From positions 496,001-560,000 of the forward strand of contig NZ_QWEV01000005.1 of assembly GCF_003858395.1 (NCBI RefSeq): 64,000 nucleotides of DNA, given 5' to 3'. The notes below the pieces were generated by a model. That model had not been told where the DNA came from, searched no databases, and saw only the letters and a list, made by a program, of their open reading frames with translations. This stretch comes from Acidipila sp. EB88. GTDB taxonomy: Bacteria; Acidobacteriota; Terriglobia; Terriglobales; Acidobacteriaceae. The position numbers and the translations under genes are program-made. Every line of letters begins with the position of its first letter. The first letter of the stretch is position 1. Positions 44,490 through 54,501 of the stretch are shown in pieces.

Positions 44490-45584
44490 ATGCTTCGACC
44501 GATTCTTGTCACAGGCGGCGCCGGATTCATCGGCAGCAACTTTGTTCTTGCTTGGATGGCCGAGGAGCAGCGGCCGCTGGTCAACCTGGACAAGCTCACA
44601 TATGCAGGCAATCCGCTGACGCTGGCTTCGATCGAGCACGATCCCCGCTATACGTTTGTGCACGGCGACATTGCCGATGCCGAGCTGCTGAAAGCATTGT
44701 TTGCCGAGCACCGGTTCAGCGCCGTTGTGCATTTTGCAGCCGAGAGCCACGTGGATCGCTCCATCGTCGGACCCGGCGCCTTTCTGGCCACCAATATCCA
44801 CGGCACGTTTGAGCTGCTGCAGGCTGCTCGCGCGCACTACGACACACTCACCGGCGAAGATCGGGATTCGTTCCGCTTCCTGCATGTTTCGACCGACGAG
44901 GTTTTCGGTACGCTCGAGCCGGAAGACCCGGCTTTCGCAGAGACAACGGCGTATGCACCCAACAGCCCGTATGCTGCCTCCAAGGCGGCAAGCGATCATC
45001 TGGTGCGCGCCTGGCACCACACGTACCAGTTGCCCACCCTGTTGACGAACTGCTCCAACAATTACGGGCCGTACCAGTTCCCGGAAAAGTTGATTCCGCT
45101 GATGATTACGCATGCACTGGAAGGCAAGCCGCTGCCGGTGTACGGCGACGGGCAGCAGGTGCGCGACTGGCTCTACGTGGGCGACCACTGCCTGGCAATC
45201 CGGGAAGTCCTGGCCAAAGGCCGCGTCGGTGAAACGTACAACGTGGGCGGATGCAATCAGCGCACCAACCTTGAGGTCGTCCATACGCTGTGCGCGGCAC
45301 TGGATGAACTGCTGCCGAACTCGCCCTATCGCCCGCATGCCGGACTTGTTCGCATGGTCAAAGATCGCCCGGGACACGACAGGCGCTATGCCATTGATGC
45401 GAGCAAGATCGAGCGAGAACTCGGATGGAAGCCGCGCGAGACATTTGAAACCGGTTTCAGGAAGACTGTAGAGTGGTACCTCGCGAACAGGAAGTGGACC
45501 GAAGATGTAACCAGCGGGGCGTATCAGAACTGGCTACAGGAAAACTACGGGCACCGCTCGACCAGTGAAAGCGTAGGTGCTTAA
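44490..45584 (+). CDS. rfbB: dTDP-glucose 4,6-dehydratase
   Basis: 364 residues. An extended SDR enzyme that converts dTDP-glucose to dTDP-4-keto-6-deoxyglucose in dTDP-L-rhamnose synthesis. The NAD-binding GGAGFIGS lies at the N-terminus. The catalytic STDEVFG triad residues (T, D, E) and [12 protein letters not shown] (Tyr-x3-Lys) are intact. [14 protein letters not shown] and the C-terminal [11 protein letters not shown] are also standard. The ATG at 44490 begins [10 protein letters not shown]; a frame starting at 44391 overlaps the Wzi gene. Its stop overlaps the start of rfbA (TAATG), so the genes are co-translated. Confidence 0.96.
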   Translation: MLRPILVTGGAGFIGSNFVLAWMAEEQRPLVNLDKLTYAGNPLTLASIEHDPRYTFVHGDIADAELLKALFAEHRFSAVVHFAAESHVDRSIVGPGAFLATNIHGTFELLQAARAHYDTLTGEDRDSFRFLHVSTDEVFGTLEPEDPAFAETTAYAPNSPYAASKAASDHLVRAWHHTYQLPTLLTNCSNNYGPYQFPEKLIPLMITHALEGKPLPVYGDGQQVRDWLYVGDHCLAIREVLAKGRVGETYNVGGCNQRTNLEVVHTLCAALDELLPNSPYRPHAGLVRMVKDRPGHDRRYAIDASKIERELGWKPRETFETGFRKTVEWYLANRKWTEDVTSGAYQNWLQENYGHRSTSESVGA

Positions 45585-46477
45585 TGAAGGGCATTGTTCT
45601 TGCCGGGGGTTCCGGCACACGGCTGTATCCGGTCACGCACGCACTTTCCAAGCAACTGCTTCCGGTGTATGACAAGCCGATGGTGTACTACCCGCTGTCA
45701 GTCCTGATGCTGGCCAAGATCAAGGACATCCTGATCATCACCACACCTGAAGACGTTGACCGCTTTCGGCAGCTTCTCGGCGATGGGAGCCAGTGGGGCA
45801 TCCACCTGGAGTACGCGGTGCAGCCGAAGCCTGAAGGGCTTGCGCAGGCTTTTCTACTGGGCAAAAGCTTCCTTGATGGTGAGGGCTGCTGCCTGGTGCT
45901 GGGCGACAATATCTTCTTCGGCCACGATCTGCCCAAGATTCTGGAAAGCGCCGGCGCGCGTACCCACGGCGCGACTGTGTTTGCCTACCCGGTAAGCGAT
46001 CCGGAGCGCTACGGGGTGGTGGAGTTCGACAAGAAGGGGCGCGTCATCTCCGTCGAGGAGAAACCTGCGAAGCCCGCGTCGAATTACGCGATCACCGGGA
46101 TCTACTTTTACGACGAACAGATTGTAAAGATTGCGGAGCAGATCAAGCCGTCGCATCGCGGCGAACTTGAAATCACCGATGTGAACCGCGTGTACATGGA
46201 GCGCGGCGAACTCAACGTGGAGCTGTTAAGCCGCGGCTTCGCATGGTTTGACACCGGTACGCACGACTCACTGCTCGAAGCAGCTAACTTTATTCATACG
46301 ATCGAACACCGGCAGGGCCTCAAGATCGCCTGCCCTGAAGAGATCGCATTCCGGCAGGGTTGGATCACCGGCGAACAGCTCGAAGCCGTGGCGAACCGTA
46401 TCGGTAAAAGCAGCTATGCCAATTACCTGAAGCGCATTTTGAAAGAGCAGATCGTGCTCGAAGAGCAACATATCTGA
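45584..46477 (+). CDS. rfbA: Glucose-1-phosphate thymidylyltransferase
   Basis: 297 residues. It makes dTDP-glucose from glucose-1-phosphate and dTTP, the first step toward dTDP-L-rhamnose. The nucleotide-binding start [18 protein letters not shown] is typical. [50 protein letters not shown] and the [15 protein letters not shown] block are all conserved. It overlaps rfbB by one base (TAATG) and is followed by rfbD after a few bases. The length is exactly as expected. Confidence 0.97.
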   Translation: MKGIVLAGGSGTRLYPVTHALSKQLLPVYDKPMVYYPLSVLMLAKIKDILIITTPEDVDRFRQLLGDGSQWGIHLEYAVQPKPEGLAQAFLLGKSFLDGEGCCLVLGDNIFFGHDLPKILESAGARTHGATVFAYPVSDPERYGVVEFDKKGRVISVEEKPAKPASNYAITGIYFYDEQIVKIAEQIKPSHRGELEITDVNRVYMERGELNVELLSRGFAWFDTGTHDSLLEAANFIHTIEHRQGLKIACPEEIAFRQGWITGEQLEAVANRIGKSSYANYLKRILKEQIVLEEQHI

Positions 46478-46491
46478 ACGTGCACGGTGCG

Positions 46492-47493
46492 ATGAACATG
46501 AAGAAAGATGTTGTTCTACTGCTCGGCGCAAGCGGCCAGGTGGGTACAGAAACGCTTGCGCGGCTGCAAGGCACATGGCAGGTAATCGCTCCCCGCAGCA
46601 GCGAACTGGACCTCACCGATCTGGACGCAACGCGCCGGATGATCCGCAGCACAAAACCGCGCTGGATTGTGAATGCTGCGGCCTACACCGCGGTGGACCG
46701 CGCAGAGTCAGAACCAGACACGGCGTTCCTGTTGAACGCCGAGGCTGTGCGGATCATGGGAGAGGAAGCGCGCGCACTCGGCGCAGCAGTGATTCACTTC
46801 TCCACGGACTACGTCTTCGACGGAACAGCACGCGCACCGCGGCAGGAAAACGACGCGACCGGACCGCTGGGCGTTTACGGGAGCAGCAAGCTTGCGGGCG
46901 AACGAGCTTTGGCGGACACAATGGCTGCCCACTTCATCTTTCGTACCAGCTGGGTGTACAGCACGCACGGCAAGAACTTCCTGTTGACCATCCTGAAGCT
47001 GGCGCGCGAACGCGCCGAGTTGAGCATCGTTGCCGATCAGATTGGAGCACCAACCTCGGCACGTACCCTGGCCGAGCTGACACAGCATGCGATGCTCCGA
47101 TCGGAAGCCATGGCTCGCGATGAAGCATTGTCGCTGCCCGCGGCGGTGGAGCGCATCGGTGGTTTGTACCACGCGTCGAATAGCGGGGAAACGAGCTGGT
47201 ATGGCTTTGCCATGGAGTTCATCGAGCTTGCACGAAGCATGGAGATGGAAGCGGTTGTGCGCGGTTCGCGCGCAAGCCACGCACCGCACTTCGCAAAGCT
47301 CAAACCGATCACAACCGCTGAGTATCCAACGCCGGCAAAGCGGCCCTTGGACTCTCGCATGGAGTGCACCCGGCTTAGCGAAAAACTGGGGTTCACCATG
47401 CCTTCCTGGAAGAAGGCGCTGCGCGAGACCATGGAAGAACTCGTGCGCGAACCGCAGTACCGCACCACAGAAGCACTGGCCGGCCGGGACTAA
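46492..47493 (+). CDS. rfbD: dTDP-4-dehydrorhamnose reductase
   Basis: About 333 residues. It reduces dTDP-4-keto-L-rhamnose to dTDP-L-rhamnose. LLLGASGQVGTETL, VNAAAYTAVDRAESEPDTAFLLNAEA, FSTDYVFDGTARAPRQENDATGPLGVYGSSKLAGERAL with Tyr-x3-Lys, and FRTSWVYSTHGKNFLLTIL are all present. It is about 35 residues longer than most RfbD proteins because of an insertion near residues 195-220. Start choice is uncertain among GTG 46480, ATG 46492 and ATG 46498. It ends convergent with rfbC, which is on the other strand. Confidence 0.93.
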   Translation: MNMKKDVVLLLGASGQVGTETLARLQGTWQVIAPRSSELDLTDLDATRRMIRSTKPRWIVNAAAYTAVDRAESEPDTAFLLNAEAVRIMGEEARALGAAVIHFSTDYVFDGTARAPRQENDATGPLGVYGSSKLAGERALADTMAAHFIFRTSWVYSTHGKNFLLTILKLARERAELSIVADQIGAPTSARTLAELTQHAMLRSEAMARDEALSLPAAVERIGGLYHASNSGETSWYGFAMEFIELARSMEMEAVVRGSRASHAPHFAKLKPITTAEYPTPAKRPLDSRMECTRLSEKLGFTMPSWKKALRETMEELVREPQYRTTEALAGRD

Positions 47494-47598
47494 CGTACGC
47501 TGGTCCCGACTGCGGGCATGCCTGTGCGCTTGTGGCTGCGACGGATCGTACCTGGTGAGATCTTGCTGGCAGCGAATGCCGGAGTGCTCCGGAAGCCG

Positions 47599-48153
47599 CT
47601 AAACGGCTGGCAGTTCCGCGTCCTGGAGCAGGCTGCCGGCAGCGTCCTTGCCGGAGACGATCGGCTGCCGGGCAAGCGTCCCGAGCGGCCACTCGATCGC
47701 CAGGGTGGCATCGTCCCAGCGCACACAGCGCTCGGCCCCGGGCGCATAAAAGTTCGTGGTCTTGTAGAGAACCTCAGCTGCGGCAGACAACACCAGGAAC
47801 CCGTGCGCGAAGCCCTCGGGAATCCAAAGCATGTTCCCCTCCTCGGCTGTGAGGTGAAAGCCTGCCCACTTACCGAACTCGGGAGAATTCCGGCGGAGGT
47901 CTACAGCGACATCCCAAATATGTCCGGAAACAGCACGCACAAGCTTGCCCTGCTGCTGCTGCACCTGGTAGTGCAGGCCGCGCAACACACCTTGCCTGGA
48001 GTAGCTCTGGTTGTCCTGAACAAAACGAGAAGGCAGCGCACCCTGCTCGAAAACGGAGCTGTTGAAGACCTCGGCGAACCATCCACGTTCATCACTGAAA
48101 CGCTTGGGCTGCAGCAGTTTTACATCGGAAAGGCTTGTGTTCAGAATCTGCAC
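47599..48153 (-). CDS. rfbC: dTDP-4-dehydrorhamnose 3,5-epimerase
   Basis: 184 residues, normal for a cupin-fold RmlC. It epimerises C3 and C5 of the 4-keto-6-deoxyglucose intermediate. MQILNTSLSDVKLLQPKRFSDERGWFAEVF, NQSYSRQGVLRGLHYQ, GKLVRAVSGHIWDVAVDLRRNSPEFGKW and IPEGFAHGFLVLS carry the substrate-binding and catalytic residues, including His in RGLHYQ. The position is unusual: it is on the opposite strand from rfbBAD and divergent from the flippase gene, so it has its own promoter. Confidence 0.96.
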   Translation of the reverse strand: MQILNTSLSDVKLLQPKRFSDERGWFAEVFNSSVFEQGALPSRFVQDNQSYSRQGVLRGLHYQVQQQQGKLVRAVSGHIWDVAVDLRRNSPEFGKWAGFHLTAEEGNMLWIPEGFAHGFLVLSAAAEVLYKTTNFYAPGAERCVRWDDATLAIEWPLGTLARQPIVSGKDAAGSLLQDAELPAV

Positions 48154-48329
48154 TCACTGATTAGAGCAAACATACGACGCACCCATCAACTCGGCTGTGG
48201 GCAGCCCCCTGAGCGGCGGCATCGCAAACGCGCGCCCGGAACCAAGGGTCAGCGCAGCGCGCTTGGCAGTTTGTTCCCCGACCGACAACTGCCTACAATG
48301 GGCATGGCCGGCGAGTTGAAGGAGATACC

Positions 48330-49718
48330 TTGTCTTTGATCCACAGGATCCGTGAGCGGCTGGCGAACGATCCACGCCTTGCCAGCATTCTGCACGGAAG
48401 CTTCTCCGGCCTGGTTGGGCGCGGCGCTGGACTGCTCATCAGTGCTGTCACGCTGCCACTCACCCTGCGCTACCTGGGCCAGCTGGAATACGGGGTCTGG
48501 GTCACCATCAGCACCTCGGTGGTGATGCTCTCGGTGTTAGACCTCGGCATTGCCAACACCCTGACCAACCTGGTATCCAAGGCGTATGCGGATCGAGACG
48601 ATGAGCAGGCACAGCGCTACATTGCCACTGCTTTCTGGCTGACCATGCTGGTTGCCGGCTGCATCGGGCTAATCGCCTACTTCTTCTGGCGCGTCGCGGA
48701 CTGGGGCGCTATCTTCCATCTTGCGGATGCCCAGCTTGTTGCACGCGCCAAGGCATGCGTCGGTATCTCAATCTGCTTCTTTCTCGTCGGACTTCCGCTC
48801 AGCCTCGCGAATCGCGTCCTGTCCAGCTACCAGCAAAACCATCTCGCCAACTACTTTGCGATGATCAACAACTTCCTGGGGCTCGTTGCCATCCTGGTTG
48901 TGGTCGCGACCAAGGGCTCCATCGTCACATTGATGGCTGCATTCTGCGTTGCCTTGCTCACCGGCACCACGCTGCTCAACGTGTGGCTCTTTGTCTGGCA
49001 CAAGCCGGCGCTCAAGCCTCTGCCGCAGTTTGCCCAACTTACCTTGGCACGCAGCTTTGTTGGAGATGGCCTCCTCTTTTTCATCCTGCAGCTCTGTAAC
49101 ATCGTCGTCTTCCAATCGGACAATCTCGTCATTACGCACTATCTCGGGCCGAGCGAAGTCACGCCATACAGCGTAGCCTGGAGGCTCATCAGCTATGCGA
49201 GCCTGATGCAGGGCCTGCTGACTCCATCGTTGTGGCCCGCTTTTTCCGAGGCTTATCACCGCCGGGACCTGGACTGGATGCGCAGGATCTACCGCAAGGC
49301 GAATCGTGGCAGTCTCCTGTTGGTGGGCGCCATTGCTCTTGCCATGGCACTTGGCGGCAGAACGATCATCCGTATCTGGGCGGGTCCTGCAGCGGTTCCG
49401 GGGGCCTTGCTGCTCTGGTGCATGGCGCTGTGGGCAGTACTCGTCTCCGCTACAACGAACCAGTCGATCGTGCTGACCGCAACAGGAAGGCTTCGTTTGG
49501 AAGCTTCGGTAGCGGTTGCCGCAGCAGCAGCCAATCTCTTTCTTTCGATCCATCTCGTCAAGGTGCTCGGCCCGGTTGGAGTCATCCTGTCTACAATCCT
49601 GTCCTTCCTGATCCTTATGCTGGGACCGCAGGAGTTTGAGGTGAGGCGCGTGTTGAGCGGGAAGTACCTGAAGTCGCCATTCTCGCCTCAAGAGGCAGAA
49701 GCCCATGCAATCCACTAG
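48330..49718 (+). CDS. Polysaccharide flippase (Wzx-like)
   Basis: 462 residues with about twelve to fourteen membrane helices, in the MOP superfamily of lipid-linked oligosaccharide translocases. The N-terminus reads SFSGLVGRGAGLLISAVTLPLTLRYLGQLEYGVWVTIST, a classic opening for these proteins, with LDLGIANTLTNLVSKAYA soon after. The start is TTG at 48330, fixed by AAGGAG five bases upstream. It moves undecaprenyl-linked repeat units across the inner membrane for the polymerase at 51814-53091. Its end overlaps the following glycosyltransferase gene by 14 bases. Confidence 0.9.
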   Translation: MSLIHRIRERLANDPRLASILHGSFSGLVGRGAGLLISAVTLPLTLRYLGQLEYGVWVTISTSVVMLSVLDLGIANTLTNLVSKAYADRDDEQAQRYIATAFWLTMLVAGCIGLIAYFFWRVADWGAIFHLADAQLVARAKACVGISICFFLVGLPLSLANRVLSSYQQNHLANYFAMINNFLGLVAILVVVATKGSIVTLMAAFCVALLTGTTLLNVWLFVWHKPALKPLPQFAQLTLARSFVGDGLLFFILQLCNIVVFQSDNLVITHYLGPSEVTPYSVAWRLISYASLMQGLLTPSLWPAFSEAYHRRDLDWMRRIYRKANRGSLLLVGAIALAMALGGRTIIRIWAGPAAVPGALLLWCMALWAVLVSATTNQSIVLTATGRLRLEASVAVAAAAANLFLSIHLVKVLGPVGVILSTILSFLILMLGPQEFEVRRVLSGKYLKSPFSPQEAEAHAIH

Positions 49719-50772
49719 CCTGCGAACGGGCGCGGCAACTACCGTTGACGATGCGCCCGAGCGGCCACTCCGCATCTCCGTTGCCATGTGCACATACAAC
49801 GGGGAGCGTTACCTGCCGCAACAGCTTGCAAGTATCCTGGCCCAGTCAAGGATGCCTGACGAACTAGTTGTTTGCGACGACCGCTCCCAGGATCAGACAC
49901 TGCGGCTCCTTGAGGAATTCGCACGGCATGCGCCTTTTTCAGTGAGGGTGGTCGTCAACGAAGGGAACCTCGGCTCTACGAGGAATTTTGAGCAGTGCAT
50001 ACTCCTGTGTACCGGCGATCTGATCGCCCTGTCGGATCAGGATGATGTCTGGCATCGTGACCGGCTGGCTGTTTCGGAGCAAAAGCTGATCACCTCTTCC
50101 GAAGCCGGCCTGGTGTTTTCTGATGCGACGTTGATCGACGAGGAAGGGCGCACACTGCCGGCTAAGCTCTGGGAGAGCATCGGATTTGCGGAAAGCTCCA
50201 GGCGAGCACTGCACGAGAAGGACTACACGCTGTGCCTCAGGACTCGTTTTGTTACCGGGGCAACGGCCATGTTCAGGACCAGCCTGCGGGACCAGTGCCT
50301 GCCCGTCGGGCGTGGCTGGATTCATGACGAGTGGATAGCTGCAGCCACGCCCCTGTTCGCTGAGATCGAGGAGATCAATGCGCCTCTGATCTGCTATCGA
50401 AAGCACGCGGCCCAACAGATTGGTCCCGTTCAGCACCCTTCGCTCGTAGCTAAAGCAAGAGCAGACTGGATGCAGCTTTGGGGAGAGCAGGTAAACCATT
50501 GGAGTCGCCTCGGTGTCGCGGCGGCGGCTGCGCGAGCGTTGTGCGGCCACTTTGCCGAACAGCAGCTGCCGGCAAAAGGCACAGCTCGCCTCGGGCAGTA
50601 CCAGGCGGTTCTTGCCTTCCTTGAGTTTCGCCAGCGACTTCCTCGGTCACGCGTGGCGAGGCTGATTCCCGTCCTGAAAGCACTATCGCGCTATCGAAAG
50701 CATGCAGGCGCTGCTCACCTCAGGTTTGCCGGCTTGGGCGATATTCTGCGAGATCTTCTGTTTAGAAAGTGA
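49705..50772 (+). CDS. Glycosyltransferase family 2 (rhamnosyltransferase-like)
   Basis: 355 residues. ISVAMCTYNGERYLPQQLASIL, ELVVCDDRSQDQT and NLGSTRNFEQCILLCTGDLIALSDQDDVW form the GT2 nucleotide-sugar fold with a DQDD metal motif. An acceptor-side block RGWIHDEWIAA follows. It is a close paralogue of the protein at 50826-51827; both share the SALSDQDDxW and STRNFxQ segments. It belongs to the flippase operon with a 14-base overlap. It probably adds rhamnose, given the dTDP-rhamnose genes nearby, but the donor is not proven. Confidence 0.9.
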   Translation: MQSTSLRTGAATTVDDAPERPLRISVAMCTYNGERYLPQQLASILAQSRMPDELVVCDDRSQDQTLRLLEEFARHAPFSVRVVVNEGNLGSTRNFEQCILLCTGDLIALSDQDDVWHRDRLAVSEQKLITSSEAGLVFSDATLIDEEGRTLPAKLWESIGFAESSRRALHEKDYTLCLRTRFVTGATAMFRTSLRDQCLPVGRGWIHDEWIAAATPLFAEIEEINAPLICYRKHAAQQIGPVQHPSLVAKARADWMQLWGEQVNHWSRLGVAAAAARALCGHFAEQQLPAKGTARLGQYQAVLAFLEFRQRLPRSRVARLIPVLKALSRYRKHAGAAHLRFAGLGDILRDLLFRK

Positions 50773-50825
50773 GTGCAGTCGCCATGCTCACCCGTTGAAG
50801 ATGGAGAGCCGCATGTCTTACGACG

Positions 50826-51827
50826 TTAGCGCTGCTTTGCACCACCCATGAGAAGATCGCGGGAAAGCATACGCCACGCAGGCGCAGACATATTCCGGTA
50901 CTGCGCGAAGTGGCGCACCAGGAATAAAAGGCGCGGGATCGGATGCGTGGGCGCCTCCGCTCTCATCCTGAAGAAGGAAGCCGCCCTGCCGATCTCAGCC
51001 GTCCACTGCTCGCGTGTTTCCAGTTGCGGGCTTTGTTGAACATAGGCAAGCAGAACCTCGAGTTCACTCGCCATGTTGGCGTACGTCGCGCGCTGTTTGT
51101 GCCGCATCTCTGCCACGCGACCCATCACAGACACTTCGCCGACCCCGAGTTGCTGCGAAGCATGCACGCGATACTCGGTCAAAAGCTGCGCGGTAAACAG
51201 CGGCTTCGACCAGAGCACACTCATCCAGGTGATCCATCCGTCGTGCACCCAGGACGTGGGGATGGACTTGAAGTGGCGCAGCAAGGAACGTCGGAACAGC
51301 ATTGTTGCCCCGGTCACGACGGGCCGCTCCAGCAGCACTGCGCCGGGATCGTGCGCGAACCGCTCGCGGACCTGCTCGGGAAAACGGAAGGACTGCCACA
51401 GCAAGCCGCCGGTCGGCTGCGAGGTGTCATCGATCAGCGAAGCGTCGCTGAAAGCCATACCGGCGCCGGCATCTTCGTCGAGCAACTTACCTAGCCGCGC
51501 AAGCTTCTCAGGCACCCAGCGGTCGTCCTGATCGCTGAGCGCAATGTACTCGCCCCGGCACAAGCGGATGGTCTGGTCGAAGTTTCTAGTCGAGCCTAAC
51601 TGCTGGGCATTTTGATGAATGCGCACCGGGAAGCTGCTCGTGCGCGCAAATGCTTCCAGCATCTCGATGGTGCCATCCGTGGAACGGTCATCACTGATCA
51701 CCAGTTCCAGCGGCTGGCGCGTCTGAGCCGCAATTGTGTCCAGCTGTTGCTGAAGAAAGCGCGTTCCGTTGTATGTGCAAAGAGCAACCGAGATCGTCGG
51801 CTTCTGCATTTCTTCAGACCAGGTCAT
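50826..51827 (-). CDS. Glycosyltransferase family 2 (rhamnosyltransferase-like)
   Basis: 333 residues. TISVALCTYNGTRFLQQQLDTI, ELVISDDRSTDGT and QLGSTRNFDQTIRLCRGEYIALSDQDDRW are the GT2 motifs; PTSWVHDGWITW is the acceptor block. It is clearly related to the protein at 49705, in opposite orientation, with the pair ending tail to tail. It overlaps the polymerase gene by 14 bases and belongs to the minus-strand group of polysaccharide genes. An alternative start at 51809 would remove six residues. Confidence 0.9.
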   Translation of the reverse strand: MTWSEEMQKPTISVALCTYNGTRFLQQQLDTIAAQTRQPLELVISDDRSTDGTIEMLEAFARTSSFPVRIHQNAQQLGSTRNFDQTIRLCRGEYIALSDQDDRWVPEKLARLGKLLDEDAGAGMAFSDASLIDDTSQPTGGLLWQSFRFPEQVRERFAHDPGAVLLERPVVTGATMLFRRSLLRHFKSIPTSWVHDGWITWMSVLWSKPLFTAQLLTEYRVHASQQLGVGEVSVMGRVAEMRHKQRATYANMASELEVLLAYVQQSPQLETREQWTAEIGRAASFFRMRAEAPTHPIPRLLFLVRHFAQYRNMSAPAWRMLSRDLLMGGAKQR

Positions 51828-53091
51828 GTTCGCTTCCTGTTGCGTGTAAGAGTGATGCTGAGCGCCTCGCGAAAGGGCGGCCCTTCAGGCCCATTGCGGA
51901 GAGTGTCGCGAGGGTTGCATAGTTCACGCCCGCGATGGGGTGAAAGATCAAAGGGTTGGTGAGACCTGCTGCGAGCCAGAAGGCCAGCAGCAAGAGCAGG
52001 CTCACCTGGTCACTTAGGTGGAGCGAACTCTTCCACCAGAGTGCCCGATAATAAAAAGCGCCAAGCACGATGAAGAAACACATACCGGCAAGGCCGATCT
52101 GTGCCGGCAAAGCCAGCAACTGAACCTCGTAGGAGGCACGCCCTGCTTCTGTCGTGCCGCGGATGTCTTCCGTGGTGTAGCTGCCAAGCCCATGTCCGAA
52201 GATCGGAGCCTCTATAAAGAAATGCTCCAGTGCCGGTATCTGCGCATTGCGCTGCTGGTCAGACCCGCCGGCGACCTCTGTTGAGAAGCGCAACTTGTAC
52301 ACCGCCACCAGCGCCGGAAGGCTCGCCAGGATCGTCAGGCCAAGAACTGCGACCAGAACAGCCTGGAACTTATCGCGCTTGCCGAGAACCAGGCCCAGGA
52401 AAAAGGCGAAGGCAGTGAACCCCCAAAAGTAGCGTGAGAAGCTGAACAGCACCGAGGCAAGTAGCAGAACGATCATCAACGCGGCCCAGATGTGGCTGAT
52501 ACGGAGGCGATCGCGGTAGCGCAGAAGTATAAAAATGCAGATGGGGATAAGTTCGTCGGAGATGAACTGCACCCGGCCAAACAGTGCACCCAGGTCCATG
52601 GTCATCAGCTCGACACCGAAGACCGTGTCGAGCCACAAAACCATCTGGACCACCGGGATACCGCGCACCACGGCATACACAATCAGGCCGATCTTGAGTA
52701 CCGCCGTCGCAAGCTCCGAGTACAGGATGAGCTTAAGGAAGGCCAGGCGTCGAACATCTTTCTGGTCGCACGAGACACCGGCCAGCCAGCATAGAAGCAG
52801 TGTCAGCAGGATGTCTGTGTACTGGCGCGCAACACTGGGCACGCTGAACCCGTGGCTCAGACCGAGGATCATCCATCCGGACAGGATGGCCGGGACTGCC
52901 AACAGCAAAGCCAGCTGCCCTGCATGCGCCTGCCTGCGCTGAAACAGAGCGTAAGCTGCCAATGGCAGCAATCCTACATAGAGCGGGTATTTGAAGTTGA
53001 CACCGTAGATCGAGCCGCCGGGCAGAAACACCGTGATGAAGACAAACGTGTAGAAGAACCAGTCGAACGCCTTGTCCATGAGCGAACTCAT
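51814..53091 (-). CDS. O-antigen ligase/Wzy-like polysaccharide polymerase
   Basis: About 425 residues with ten or more membrane helices. A large periplasmic loop contains the GHGLGSYTTEDIRGTTE segment (about 325-340), which matches the Wzy_C type. FLPGGSIYGVNFKYPLYVGLLPL opens the membrane part. It would polymerise lipid-linked repeat units at the periplasmic face. I chose the ATG at 53091; a frame from a TTG at 53151 and an ATG at 53079 are alternatives, none with a strong ribosome binding site. It is preceded by the chain-length regulator gene on the same strand. Confidence 0.85.
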   Translation of the reverse strand: MSSLMDKAFDWFFYTFVFITVFLPGGSIYGVNFKYPLYVGLLPLAAYALFQRRQAHAGQLALLLAVPAILSGWMILGLSHGFSVPSVARQYTDILLTLLLCWLAGVSCDQKDVRRLAFLKLILYSELATAVLKIGLIVYAVVRGIPVVQMVLWLDTVFGVELMTMDLGALFGRVQFISDELIPICIFILLRYRDRLRISHIWAALMIVLLLASVLFSFSRYFWGFTAFAFFLGLVLGKRDKFQAVLVAVLGLTILASLPALVAVYKLRFSTEVAGGSDQQRNAQIPALEHFFIEAPIFGHGLGSYTTEDIRGTTEAGRASYEVQLLALPAQIGLAGMCFFIVLGAFYYRALWWKSSLHLSDQVSLLLLLAFWLAAGLTNPLIFHPIAGVNYATLATLSAMGLKGRPFARRSASLLHATGSEHDLV

Positions 53092-53157
53092 GGGGATGTG
53101 GCGGATAGAACTCCTGAAAACACTCACGTCCACGATGGTAGCGCGCCTCAACCCTGC

Positions 53158-54330
53158 TTAAGTGGCCAGCGTTTCCGGCCGTCGGGCCTGCTGTATCAGA
53201 ACCCACACGGCGCCGCCCAGCAGCCCGATCAGCAGACCGATGAGCATGATGATCGAACGATGCGGCCCGGACTTGAGATCGGGCACGGTGGCGCGATCGA
53301 GCACCTGCAAAGGAGCATCCTTCGCCTCATCCAGTCGCGCAGCCTCGTACTGTTTGCTGATCACATCGAAGAGAGTCTCGTGATACTTCACATCGCGTGC
53401 GCGGCGGATATACTCCAGTTCCAGGCCCGGCGCGCGTGCCGCAGAGAACTCCCCGAAAGAAGCCTTGCTGGCCCCGGATTGCATGCGCTTGACCTGCGCC
53501 TGCAGGCTGCTGATCTCACTGCGCATTCGCAACACATCCGGGTTTTCGTCCGACTCCCCCATGAGCAGCCCGGACAGTTGGGTCTGACGCTGCGTGATGG
53601 CGGCATTCAGCTGTGCAGCCGTCTGGATCGCGGAGCTGGTCTGGACACCCATGGCAATCAGGCCAGTGTGCTCTTCTGACTGCTTCAACGCGACCTCGGC
53701 ATCCGCCAGATCATCCTTCTCCTTGGCGAGGCGGCGTTCGAAAAACAATCTTCTCTGGGAGCTTTCGCTCAGGGAAAGCTGGCCAGACGTTTGCTGCAGC
53801 GCGTCTAGATAGCCGTTCGCGAGATCGCGCGCACGTTGCGGGCTTCCATCCGTAACAGTAATGGTAACAATTGGATCTTTCGAGCCCAGCTCGAACAGGG
53901 TTCTTTGTGCCAGGGCTTTCTCGGCGATGCTTTCCTTCTTGACCTTATAGACCTGCTCGAGATTGAAGCGATCGACCATGTAACGCCCGATGGTGTGGCT
54001 CTTTAAGATGCCGACGTACAGGTCTCCCTGGCTCCGGCCGCCCAGGAGGCTGGCACCCCCACTCAAGGCTGAGAGCTGCCCCATCAGCGCGGCTGAACTG
54101 GACGCGCCGCTGGATCCGGGGGGAACAAAGGAGGTAGTGGCGGAGAAGCTGGGAGCAAGAGAAAAGGCAAGAGCCGTCGACAGCGCCAGCGTCACCAGTC
54201 CGCAACCAAGGATCAGCCGTTTGCGCTTCAACAGGATCGCGACAAAAAAGCCGAACGAGAGCGCCCCGAGCCCATGCAGCGGAGAAGCCAATGAGGGGTT
54301 TGGCGCTTCAGTCTCGTAAATTTCCTTCAT
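53158..54330 (-). CDS. Wzz-type polysaccharide chain-length regulator
   Basis: 390 residues. One membrane helix near the N-terminus (about 37-58, LILGCGLVTLALSTALAFSL) and one near the C-terminus (about 357-378, IIMLIGLLIGLLGGAVWVLI) bracket a long periplasmic coiled coil (about 165-310). A tight TVPDLKSGPHRS sequence precedes the second helix, as in the Wzz family. It lacks the cytoplasmic tyrosine kinase domain of Wzc-type proteins. It sets polymer length together with the Wzy-like polymerase just downstream. The ATG at 54330 is the only good start. Confidence 0.88.
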   Translation of the reverse strand: MKEIYETEAPNPSLASPLHGLGALSFGFFVAILLKRKRLILGCGLVTLALSTALAFSLAPSFSATTSFVPPGSSGASSSAALMGQLSALSGGASLLGGRSQGDLYVGILKSHTIGRYMVDRFNLEQVYKVKKESIAEKALAQRTLFELGSKDPIVTITVTDGSPQRARDLANGYLDALQQTSGQLSLSESSQRRLFFERRLAKEKDDLADAEVALKQSEEHTGLIAMGVQTSSAIQTAAQLNAAITQRQTQLSGLLMGESDENPDVLRMRSEISSLQAQVKRMQSGASKASFGEFSAARAPGLELEYIRRARDVKYHETLFDVISKQYEAARLDEAKDAPLQVLDRATVPDLKSGPHRSIIMLIGLLIGLLGGAVWVLIQQARRPETLAT

Positions 54331-54501
54331 CTGCGTATGATTCTATCCTCGCCGCGCTTGCCGCTTCACGAGCGTATCTGGATGCAATCCGGAGCGCAAC
54401 CCGGCTGATGATTGCCATAACGCCTGTCGCCGGGGTCTTTCGCGCGGAATCCATCTGCCTGCGAAGGTCTCCCGGGGGCGTGCCTTCGCAAGCAGACCGG
54501 C

